DNA of 64,000 nucleotides from Volvox africanus. Taxonomy: Eukaryota; Chlorophyta; Chlorophyceae; Chlamydomonadales; Volvocaceae. Where the stretch lies: assembly GCA_030268105.1 (NCBI GenBank), contig BSDZ01000031.1:917501-981500 (forward strand), in the 5' to 3' direction. Below the pieces are notes generated by a model. It was not told the DNA's origin. It was given only the letters and a program-made list of their open reading frames with translations, and did no database searches. This document shows positions 33,101 to 43,662 of this stretch, one piece after another (position 1 is the first letter of the stretch; each line of letters begins with the position of its first letter). The translations under genes were made by a program, and so were the position numbers.

Positions 33101-33984
33101 CGGTGAGCCGTTTCCATACAATTCCGTACGGGAGGTGAGAGGGGGGTGAGGGGGCCCTGGCCGCTGGCTGGACTCCACGCTTGCTTGAATCGCGGTGAGG
33201 AGTCCCGACAGCTGTCGTCAGTCGTGAAGGGCGTGAAGCCAGTCCTGCAGTCGGTGGAGGATCGTTCCGGTCCTTCACTATCATTGACTCCCTCCTCGGT
33301 GCCCTCTGCCTCCCCTCTCCTCTCCTTCCCTCCCCCCGCCTTCCCCGTCCTCTTTCCCTCTTCCGCTTCTTGCCGCCCATTAACCAAACTTACAGACCAG
33401 GCTCGGTCATCCTGAACTCCCAGACGGCTCCCACGGCGCTCATGGGAGACACTCAGAGGTACTCAAGCGCCGGCGGCATTTGTGTCGGTGTTGGCGGGAG
33501 CGCCACCAGCGTCAGCGACACGTATTCCTCGGTGCCTGATATTCAGAGCAACGCCAGCCCGCATGCCAACAAGACAGCAGCTGAGCTGGTGGAGGAGCTC
33601 AGGGAGCTGTGCGCCGCGCCAGTAGCCCCCCCCACAGCTGCTGTTGCAGACCAGACGCTGCTGCCGCCATCGCGACGCAATATCCGCCCCGCCTCCTCTG
33701 GTGCCGTCCCAGCTGCAAACGCGGCAGCCAAGCTCCGTGAGTTTGGCAGTGTCAGCTACGGTGGCGGACTCGATGAACTCGTGCCGGCCGGGCTGGAGTC
33801 CTCGGCGCCACACCAGCAGCAGCTACGCGATGGGCTGATTGCAGCGTTATGGCGGCTGCTACGTGCAAAGGACTCGGAGGCTGTGAGTTATCTGTTGGCG
33901 GTTGACCCGGCCGCGAAGCCTAATGGTCCCATCGCGCCGATGCTGAAGGAGATGCGCAGCTGGGTGTACTTGAACATGTGGTGA
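30113..33984 (+). CDS. Three-exon gene for a ~987-residue low-complexity protein
   Basis: Exons 30113-32050, 32495-32931 and 33396-33984 join in phase 0 and phase 2, and total 2,964 bases including the stop. The ATG at 30113 sits in the favourable context AAAAATGCC; the frame extends 5' only through a non-ATG codon. The protein is rich in Ser, Ala, Gly and Gln, with short charged helices (ELVEELRELC; VSQAVQRLQMRQQQEKAAARF). The C-terminal ~55 residues look most folded (LRDGLIAALWRLLRAKDSEA; APMLKEMRSWVYLNMW) and are the best candidate for a conserved domain. I recognise no family. A disordered regulatory or scaffold protein is the most that can be said. A TGTAA poly(A) signal lies at 34626. 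Confidence 0.75.
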
Positions 33985-34625
33985 TCGGTGAGGGTGGGGG
34001 ATGGGGCTGGCGGGGCCGGGGAAGCTGTATGACACGGTTTAACCTCGGCCATCATGCATGTCATGGCATGTGGTGTTGTGTGCAGCTGGGTGCATTTAGT
34101 TTTGCACGTGGCTTGCTTCGTCAGCTTCTACATTAAGGTACACACTTAAGTACACACTTACACATGGTATATTCATCCGGGGGTGTACGCATCCTCACCT
34201 CCGCGCGCGTTGGAGTTCAGCGCCAGCAGTAAAATTGCATTTTGCCCTCTGGTGGAGGACAGACATCCCTTTTGGCTGCATGTGGATGCAAATGCCGATG
34301 TGCTTGTTGGTATTGTTTTTACGGTGTTGGTGATGCTGTTGGGTCTCGGAGATTAATACGCGAATCGGATGTGTCTCTTCGGGGGTGTCGACGTGTCAGT
34401 TGTGGGGGTCACGGGTTACCAATCCAAATCCACCCTTGCACGCATGCGGGTGTGTCCGGATGTGCGCCGCCGCGGACCCTGCTGCATTCTTGGAGCCCAC
34501 TGTCTTGGAGACGACCTGTACGTGTACGTGTGGGCGTGTGGATCCGCACAAGGCCATACCCACCGTGCGCAGGTGAATTTTTGTGAAGGTTAGTTTCGCA
34601 GGGCTATATTCTTTTCGCATAGCTA

Positions 34626-34630
34626 TGTAA
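34626..34630 (+). terminator. TGTAA poly(A) signal
   Basis: TGTAA is the usual polyadenylation signal of volvocine nuclear genes. This copy lies about 640 bases after the stop of the three-exon gene and is the first on the plus strand that I found downstream of it. Confidence 0.35.
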
Positions 34631-35357
34631 TTCGGGGGCAATCCCAAATGCACCGCGATAAAATCAATTCTCTAAAAAACGCGGCAAAACGATCCTGTGG
34701 CCCAACGAGAGCTTTCTTTCGGCGGCCCGCTTGGTTCTATAAAAGGCGTTCGTGGAAATTCCAACAAGGTGGTTCACGACTAGTACCCCCCGGAAGGTCG
34801 TGAGGCAACGTGATCCAGTACACGGCAACAGTAGGTACCTCGAAAGAGGAGAGGTGGCGGTGGATGATGGTGTCTGGTCATGATTGGTGGTGTCAGATGG
34901 CGATGTGGCCTCTGTTCGATTTATTTGTTTGATCGTCCGCTTCGCGACCAATCTCCCGGTGGGCCGGCCGGAACACTTGCGACTCTGTGCCGAAACCAGA
35001 CGCAGAGCACATCCCTGGACCTGACCCAGATCAGGCAAGAGGGGGGTTCGGATCTCAGTGCAGCAACAGACATACTCTGAGGCCGGCCGCCCTCAACGTG
35101 AACTTCACCCCCTTGATCAGTTTGGATCAAGAATGAATATTGCCTGCTGTGGCATTGAGGCCTTTGAAGTGGTGGTGTTTTGAGCATTTGAAAGGAGCTG
35201 GTCGGTAAGCGCTGGTGAGCTGCACGAACTGGGCAGGTGGGCAACTTGCTTCAGCGTACGGTGTGCAGCGGCGCATGGCAACGTACGGCGGCCTGCTCCT
35301 CGTAAAGGTCGTACTTATATAAGTTGAACGCAATCCGATACAGCATTGACGTCTCAT

Positions 35358-35550
35358 GTTTGTGGTGTGTGGTCATGACTCATATGGTGGTGTGTGGTCA
35401 TGACTCATATGGTGGTGTGTGGTCATGACTCATATGGTGGTGTGTGGTCATGACTCATATGGTGGTGTGTGGTCATGACTCATATGGTGGTGTGTGGTCA
35501 TGACCCATATGGTGGTGTGTGGTCATGACTCATATGGTGGTGTGTGGCCA
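35358..35550. repeat. 25-bp minisatellite, about 7.5 copies
   Basis: The unit GTCATGACTCATATGGTGGT plus GTGTG repeats at an exact 25-base interval (copies start near 35372, 35397, 35422, 35447, 35472, 35497 and 35522). There is one substitution (CTCAT to CCCAT) in the sixth copy and decay in the last. It contains the palindromes TCATGA and CATATG. No coding potential. Confidence 0.9.
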
Positions 35551-37269
35551 TCAAGTTCCGCCTGCGCAGCTCATATGGTCCCCTGGGTTGAACAGGATGA
35601 CTGGATGCGGCACATGGACAAAAGAAAGTGGAAATGAGAGAAATAAGAAAGGGTTATTGATGTTTTGGATTCTGTGATGCTTTTTGTGGTCTTTGTAGGT
35701 TGGGCCGGCAGGTACTGAGCCGTCGGCAATAGCCCGATACAGATTTGCTTGTTTTAAGATGTTATGGGTTTGGGTGATGCTGACCGGCCACTGACCCGTG
35801 GAGATCTGAATTCATCATGTTATCGCGGAACTGATGGGGAGGGGAGGAGGGGACAAGGAGGGTGGTACATGCTGTTTGGACAGGTGCGCATTTATAGGGC
35901 GGCCACCTGCCCTCCAGGGACGGACGGAGGGAATAATTGGATAAGGCGGCCGTCTGTGGCTTAACCAGGCAAGCCCTGCTGTGTGGGTCGCTGCAACCCA
36001 TGAGGATCATGGCTTCGCGACTTCGTATGGGCTGCTGTGTGCTGTGGCGGTAGGCTCGTCGTATTGCGCACCTGCTGGCGGCAATCCCTCTTCCTTTGCC
36101 GCCCCTACGTCGTACGACGTGGCCCACCATGTGGGGGCTCGGACTCATGCACACAGGCTGAGTGGGAGGTTTGTCTGTGACTGTAGCGCAGCTCATGTAA
36201 GGGACTCATAATATTTGCTTGGAAGAGCTGCAGCTACGTTTGTAAATTAAGGCATCGTGTTGGAGGAGTCATCAGGTAGCAGGAGCTGGCGGCATGTGGT
36301 ATGTGGCATTGGAGCAGTTGTGATGGACGCGGTGTTGGTGGGGGCGCGATGGTGTTGATGGTGTCGGTGTTTGGCAGAAGGAGGTAGTGGGGTTTTGGAA
36401 GTGCGATCGGACACACGGAAGCAGGTCAAGTGTCCGTGTCAATTTGACCTTTTCTTCACATGGCTTCAGCGGCGCCACACACGGTGACGGCGATGGCATT
36501 GTGATGGTGCTGTAAAGTGCAGGCAGAGGTGCAGGCTGAGGTGCGTGTGAGGGGGGATGGTTGACGGATAGGAGGTGTGTGGGATCTCGGCGGCAGGGCC
36601 CTGTGCTTGAGAGCAGTACGGAAGGCGCGGGGCGGTCTGTGGTGGTTTAGATAGCGCGGGGGAGCCGCATAGTCTCCTGACAGTTAGCCCGCTGCATGGC
36701 CCTCGTCATGCGGTATCGCCCGGCTGGCGGCCAGGTTTGAGCCGATAAAGATGTGACAGAGCCGTCGTGTGCGTTATGGGCGATCGCCGCCGGGAGATGA
36801 GCGAGCCACACGCACCCGGGTGGTGAGGAGGCTTGGTGATGCTAACTGAGACTGCGGAAGGTGCTGTGAAGCATGATAAAGTTGTCTTGGTGATGATGAT
36901 GGTGGTGATGATAGCTTCAGTTGATAGGCATTACATGATCTGCGTGGCTGTATATGTGTGTCTGCGTGTTGTGTAGAAGGAGGTAGCATTACGATTTGTG
37001 GACATGGCAGACGGCAGCTTATGATTGCGGGAAGGGCTGTTCAGGGCTGTACACTTTTGCTCGACTGCTTGCCTATTGGTGTCTGTTTGTATGTCTGTGC
37101 ACATGTGGGTGTATTTGTCGAACATTGTGAACAAAGAGGCGAGAAAAGAGGTGTTGGTCTGCTGGACGGCAGTTCGTGTTTCACCAGCGCTGTGCAATGT
37201 GCCCAATGTTGCTGATCACTGCTACCCTCTGCTCCAAGGTGGTGTTGTCACATCCACCCATACACCACC

Positions 37270-37345
37270 CATACCGCCCCACCACTATCACCACTATCAC
37301 CACTACAACCATCACTACAACCATCACTACAACCACAACTTCCAC
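37270..37345. repeat. CAC/CATCACTAC-type microsatellite
   Basis: Imperfect runs of CACCACTAT followed by three copies of ACAACCATCACT-like units. A simple low-complexity tract in non-coding sequence. Confidence 0.75.
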
Positions 37346-40300
37346 CACCATATGAGCGAACAGGGCACTTTATGTCGTATGTTGCATACACGTCAACTGT
37401 CAACTGTCATTCAGCGGTTCTGCCAGTGGGGTCAGGGTCGGTTCGCCCTTGCTAGCACAGGGGATGCATACATCTGCATGGGTTTGAGATGTCGTACCAT
37501 ACCTCTTTCTTTACCGTCACCAGGGCATGGAAGTGACCATGCCGTGCGTAGCAGATAGCTGATTTTTATGGTCCGACTTTCAGATTGTACCGAGTTCAGG
37601 AATTTCGTACCGGGGACATATTCGTTGAGGGGGGCTTCTATCAGGAGCATGCGAGAGCGAAATCATCATATCATGTGGGGCTATACGTCCTGCAGGGCCA
37701 CCTCTTGCTGTTGGAATATATGTAATTGCATGTTGCCAATGGTGGGGAGTCACACAGGGGCCTTCCCGCATTGTGGCTTGCGGTGTGGCTTTTCGCGTCA
37801 GCGGGCAAGAGCAAGAGCAACCCTTCCCTTGACAGCGTGTGGGTATGGATGCTGAGGTACCAATACTAATACTAGGGGAACGTTCCTGCCATGAGGGGGC
37901 GTATCCGTTGGGAGGGGGAGGGATACGGACGGATAGATCTCTGTCCAGTGCAGCGTGTGCTGCCGCCAGGTGGGGTGAGTCGGTTGCCCTGTATGCTGCA
38001 TGTTGCGGTCTGCGGCAGTGCGCAGCGCGATGACCGGAGAGGTTAGGGTTTGGATAAGTTGTTTATAAGTTTGTTTGTTCATACGTTTTGAATGATCAAT
38101 CTCCTCTCGGTTCGGGATGAGGGACGTCTGTCCTCATCGTGTGAGTTGCGTCAGTTGAGGGGGGAGGTGCGGATCCTTCCCGGATGAATGGACGACAGCT
38201 CGCCGCGCAGGTGAGGTTTAGACGAAACACTGAATGCTGTGTGTTTGGCTTATCATCTTCTGCAGTAGTGATGTACACAGCTGTGTGGGAGACCCGGCTC
38301 GAATGGATGTGCACATCAATCCACGCACTGCCTCGCAAGCGCTGCTTTTGCGGTTTGCGGTTTGAGGAGCTGAACGCCCCTCGGATGTTTTTCATTAAAA
38401 CTTTGAACTGGCGGAGTGGAGAGTGTGGAGCAACCAAGCAAGAGAGGAAGAGCTTTGCCACATTGTAAGATCTACCGGCGCACATTGGTGGCATCCTCCG
38501 CAAAGCAGCCCTGCATGTCCCTAAGGCGCTGGCTGAGTTTATGTGTGCTGAATAAATTTTAAATTTGATGCTTGGAGATTAGGCTTTAAGCCCCAATCAA
38601 TGGACGTAACAATTTGTTGGTGAATAGTGGTGTGTACGAGATAGACGGCGCATCTGGGTGATGCTGCTCATTACCCTTCATATTGTCACACATAGTTTGT
38701 TGATACCGGCTTTATGGGGCTGCTGCCGTACTCAATTCTGGGCTACGTAACGGCTGCTGTCCTGGTGACTCACTGACAGGATGGGCAGGCAGCAGTTATC
38801 TGGCCCCAGTAACAGGCGGTCCGGTAATATTTTGACGAGAAGGTGTCTTGCTTTCCCTTACATGTCAGGCGGACACCAGGTCGTTACACTCTTGCAGCAG
38901 CGCCAACCCGTTTTACACGCGGCGGCCGCATAACGAGGAATAGACCCCCGGGCCTCCCCTTGTGGCCTGGCTGACCTTTGCGTGCCTGCCTTCACTCCTT
39001 ACGGCCTTTGGTGTAATGTAACTGTCTTAATGAAAATTCAGCGAGTAGTGATATGTGATTGAAAAGTGTCCTGAGATGTTCGAAATGTTCGTTGCTGCTG
39101 TTGATATGATGAATAAGTCTGGGGGATAAGTCCCTATGATGTCAGGTGTGCGTTGAATGGCGGTGGATTATTTTGGCACGACACTGTCACTGTTCTCGGT
39201 TAGCAGCCTTGCATCTGCTCCATTGGTACGTTGGGGTTGGATGTAGAATCCGCCATGGAATCCATGCAAGATGATGCAAGGCCTGGAAGCACGGTTGCGT
39301 AGTGATGGCAATTTTGCGCCTGTGTCGGCGAGAATGTGTGGCTGCTGCAGTGGACGCACTTATTCGTCCCCACATACACGGGTATGAAGGGGTGTTACAC
39401 TGTGGGCGACTTGCCCTGAGAGGACAAACACTGTGTATATGTGTTGCAGCGCCATGGCAATCCGCACTGTGCCTTTGTAGCTGCGGCATAGGCAAGGATT
39501 TCATACGCAATCATTGTAAGGTGACACTTTTTGATTGTCAATGTCGCCGTACTCAGGCTGAATTGAAATCTTAACTTTTGGAGAGACTATCGACTTTCCC
39601 CAGGTTTCCCCAGACATACGGCTCTTCTAAGAGCACAATCATGGGAGGCCAGAGCGACCCTTTGAAGATTTTGTTCTAAAGGTAGCGTGAGTCGGATACA
39701 TCACAATGAGCATAGCATTATCACGACTCACTGCATCCAGAACCATTTAATTGCTGAGCGACAAAATCATTTCGCGTTAGATGCTGAATAGCATAGGAGA
39801 TCAGCATAACCCCGAACCTAGGAATAACTGAAACACCAAACAGTTCGCAACCTGCACAAATGTTCTGGCGGGCACCTGCGGGCAGTGGTTGCTGTCCTAT
39901 GCCATCGTATGGTTTGGGATCCTCATCTTCGTTGCATCGATAATATCTAGGACCCGCTTTCACAACGACCCAAACACACCTCTTTAAACGGTGGTTCTCG
40001 TTAAAAGGCTGAAAATGCATTCACAGTGGCCAGCAAAACGCTTCAAATCGATTTTTTACGCGATCACGATGTCACCGGGCGAAAACAGCACTCCTGTAGC
40101 CATATGAAAGGCTTGCTGGCGTGACGGAAACTCCCGATCTCGAATGCGGAGATCCGCCCAACTGATGGCGGACCGCACGGGGGTTGCTACGCAAATTCTC
40201 ATCCTTCCAACGAGTTATCGCTGCATAAATCCGCCGTAACTCCGAACCACTTCAACTAGCGATCACAGTGACAGTGAGGGCAAGGGGGAACGCCGTCAAG

Positions 40301-40413
40301 GCCACGTCTCTACCCCAAAGCCTGCTTGGCAGCAAGCACCCTGCATGAGGCATTGCATTCCGGCAGTTCCACCTATTCAACCCGCTGGGGCCCTCCACCA
40401 GCCATCCGACCCT

Positions 40414-40418
40414 TTACA
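40414..40418 (-). terminator. TGTAA poly(A) signal of the SDR gene
   Basis: TTACA on the plus strand reads TGTAA on the minus strand, about 375 bases after the stop of the short-chain dehydrogenase gene at 40792. It is a plausible 3' end for that transcript. Confidence 0.4.
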
Positions 40419-40791
40419 GCTCCAGGATGAACTCCGGCACCAGCTCCAGCATTACCACTTCCCCCTCACACCGAAGCCAAGCCCTCCGCGTCCGTCCCCT
40501 CCTGACCACGTAGCAGGGAAGGGTCCGCACGCGCTTTTGCACCAACGTAATAATGAATGCCTCAACATCAAAATGGTGTCGATACCCCGCGAAGCGCCGT
40601 ACAATAATCGGGGTGCGATCCTTTGGGGCGCAACCAACCGCTTACCCGGAGGGAGGGGGGGCGGAGGGGCCCCCGAACACCGAGCGAGTCACAGTTGCCC
40701 ATATCACGAGCAACACCATATCACAGCAGGTGCACAGCAGCACAGACGACGGTTGCGCTTCTCCCAGGGAGTGGGAACGTCGGGTTAGTGA

Positions 40792-43089
40792 CTAGCTGGT
40801 CTTCCCCCCTGCCTTCATGAGCTTGCTGACGTCATAACCGCTCTTGCCCTCCTTGACTGCCCGCGCGCGCGCGGGGCCAACCTTCTTAAGTAGCGACCAG
40901 CCCAGCCGGGGCAGCAGCTGGAATATGTACCCTGTGGAAAAGAGTTTCAAAATTTGCAGATTTCAATTCCCAAAGGAGAGGTACCAAATCTGCACACGTA
41001 AAGCCTAAGCCCCTTAAAGTTGCGCCATAAACCAGGAAGGACATGCTGCCCCAAGCGCTGGACAAAATCTTAGCTGGGCTGTGGTAGCCATCCGATCGGG
41101 TGAGGAGTCAGCCACAGGTCAATGCGCGCCTGGGTAGCTGAATGGCAACGTCAGCTTACGTCGTACCAGGAAGGTACAGCGTGAGATACGTGGCCCAACA
41201 AGGCGCCACCTTGCGCGCGACACTTATCAATCGCGCGGACCTTACCACCTGACCTCCGTGTCGACAAGACAATCGCCGGATAGGCGGGCTCTGGCCCGGG
41301 CCGTTACCCCGGGTCGCGTCCTCTGGATCAAACCACCACGACTAATCCCAACTTATTACCTACCCATGGCCAGCACCGGGTGGAGGGCGATCCACGCCTC
41401 GTCCACGCCGTGAGCCGCAGCGCAGGCAATGAGCTGCGCCGCACGCGCAGCGTTAAGCCGATTGGATGCACCCGTGGCATTCTGTACGATACGACCCGTG
41501 GGTCCGAACACCACTCGCGGTGTCTCTTCAGAGCCGGTTGCCAGAGGTCCCGGGCAGCAGATAGTGACCCCCACACCTCTGTGCCAATGGGGATGGACAC
41601 AGAGACTGCACTGGATCACGAGTGCCTCGTGAAAAAAGATACAGAACCAAAGCTGTCGGGCATACCGGTAAATGTACGAAGTTACGTACGACAGTCATGG
41701 GTCATTGGCCTTGACCAGAAGAAGAAGAGGCGTTGTGCAGCGTTACAAAGGTGTTGTGTGTATATGCGTGTGTGTGTGTGTCGGGCCCATCCCTAGTTTC
41801 CAACTTCGGCAACCCCCCTCCTCTGCCTTCTCCACTCACGTGTCCGCAAGCTCCGTTGCCAGGGAAGAGAAATATCCGTATAGCGCCATCTTGGCGGCCG
41901 CGTAGACGGCCTTGCGGGCCACAAGGTGTTGGTTCAAAAGAGGGAGATGAGAAGGGGCGCTCAGTTGCGCGAGCGAAAAACCCTAAACCCAATATCCCAA
42001 ACCCCAAACAACGGACATGGGCAGTGCAGTGCAGCCTCCCGAGACGGCGAATGAAGCCCCACATGAACAGGCGATACTCGACAGCCCCACCAACACCTGG
42101 CCCACCTGGCCGGAGCTGGGTAGCTTGCTGCTCATGGAGCCTACCACCACCACTCGGCCCCGGTTGCGCCGCAAGAGGTGAGGTAACACCGCACGGGTCA
42201 GCTTGATGGGCCCGATCGCGTTGAGCTGCATTAAGGCATCGGTCACCTCCGCGTTGGTTTCGGAAGCGAGCGCGTGTTGGCTGGCGCCTGCATAGTGGGG
42301 ATGTAGGGAGCAGGGGAGCCATGTAGACCAAAACAGCTGTGGCGGATTGAGGAGCTAAAACAGGTTGATTGTCAAATAGAGAAGTTTACGATCGTCGGTC
42401 TGCCATATCTGATAGCGGGAGGTTAAAAAAACTTCATTTGAACACCCCGTAATCCGTGATCATGTACTAGAAGGTTCGAAACCCAAGTAAATTCCGGCCT
42501 CTTGCCGTGCTTTCTTACCAAGCCTACTGAAGAATCTCCCCATGCCCCCTCCCTTACCCGCGTTGTGGATAAGATAGTCGACGCCTGCGGAGCCGAACGC
42601 GCTGTCCGCTGCCGCGGCTGCTTTTTCCAACTCTGTGTAATCGCTGCACAAGTCGAATGGCAGGACTAGCACCCTTTCATCCAAAACCCCTAATGAAACC
42701 TTAACGCGCTCCAGCTTAGAAGCATCACGGGAGCTAAGTATGATTCGCGCGCCGAAGCCAGCGAAATATTTCGCAAGGACCTCACCCAAGCCCTGGCTGG
42801 CCCCCGTAATCCACACCACTTTGTCCTTAAATGCATTTGATTTGTGTTTGCCCAGGCCCAAAAGGTGTAGGTCAGCATCAGCAAAAGCTAGCCGAATAAG
42901 TTTATAGCAAACATATGAGAGCGCGGCTCCAACAGCAATTACAGCTGCGGACCCCAAAGCTGGTGGTACAACAGACATGACTGTGGTAAGAGCCCGGGCG
43001 GGTAGATGTATCTTACTAAGAGGACGCCTGCAAAGTGGACTGGGTCGCACCTTAGCACGGCAAACGGGCAGCAGGGGCTTCCCTAGCAT
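40792..43089 (-). CDS. Short-chain dehydrogenase/reductase, DHRS7-like
   Basis: Five exons, 43089-42558, 42287-42106, 41910-41840, 41578-41364 and 40931-40792, join in phases 1, 0, 2 and 1, all consistent, and give 379 residues. A basic N-terminus is followed by a hydrophobic segment (LGSAAVIAVGAALSYVCYKL), so the protein is probably membrane-anchored, in ER or plastid envelope. The Rossmann fold then shows the NAD(P)-binding motif TGASQGLGE, the NAG turn, the catalytic Ser in VVVVGSMSSK, the Tyr-Lys pair in YAAAK and the CCPGPL loop. Order and spacing match the DHRS7 branch (IIHNAG, LNAIGPIKLTRAVLPHLL). Substrate is unknown; family members reduce steroids, retinoids or other lipids. All catalytic residues are present and the gene looks intact. 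It diverges from the next gene over ~580 bp. Confidence 0.92.
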
Positions 43090-43662
43090 GGCAATACAGT
43101 TTCATCAGCCCAAGCTGTGTTGCTTGCTTTGATGCTGAGTTGCTAGTCGATTGCCTATCTCCGAAACCGCATGTGAAAACAAATTTCGATAGCGCCAGGT
43201 CATGCAGAATTTTAAATTCATTACATGTTGCAAATTGCATGAATACTGAGTGAAATATAACCTGTTTGCTTGCCCAGACTGTGTAAAGGGACGCATAGCT
43301 TTTTCCTTGGATCTTTCTGAAAGTTTAGGCAAGAATCAGCATCGGTAATAAATCGGATACCTGGAATGGAGGCTTTTACGGAAGTCTTATTTGGTATTGG
43401 TGCAGGATGTCAGAACCTGCAGCGACAGGTAGGGTGTTATGCGGAAAAAGTCCCTATCTTTTGTTGCCGCGGATGCCATCTCGCCTATCCTTAAGATAGT
43501 ACCTCTCATGACGTCGCATTTAAATGACAAAACAATTTTTTTCTAAGCCCATCCCTGCCCCAGTTCCAACATAATTGGTTGCATTTTGTTATTTGGCCAA
43601 GTTTTTAACGTTGCCCAAAACATCCCTGGCCTTTATTTTCAAAGGCCTACGGTTCCCTTCAG
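43090..43662. promoter_or_regulatory. Divergent intergenic region
   Basis: About 570 bases between the ATG of the minus-strand SDR gene (43089) and the first exon of the plus-strand gene at 43663. No exon is seen. It should contain the SDR promoter and the promoter or first exon of the plus-strand gene. It is moderately AT-rich, with no clear TATA box. Confidence 0.35.

Larger units (their letters stand above)
34640..40400. other. Gene-poor stretch
   Basis: About 5.8 kb without a gene I can support. Frames are short and lack good splice sites. The plus strand is G- and T-rich between about 36.3 and 37.0 kb. Contents include the 25-bp minisatellite near 35.4 kb and a (CACTAC/CATCAC)n tract at about 37.28-37.34 kb. 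A plus-strand frame at 38184-38468 is open but has no recognisable features. Untranslated, intronic or regulatory RNA sequence cannot be excluded. Confidence 0.4.

Noticed and set aside
41981..42005. Telomere-like AAACCCTAAACCC sequence
   Set aside because: Only one or two imperfect units within an intron of the SDR gene; no array.
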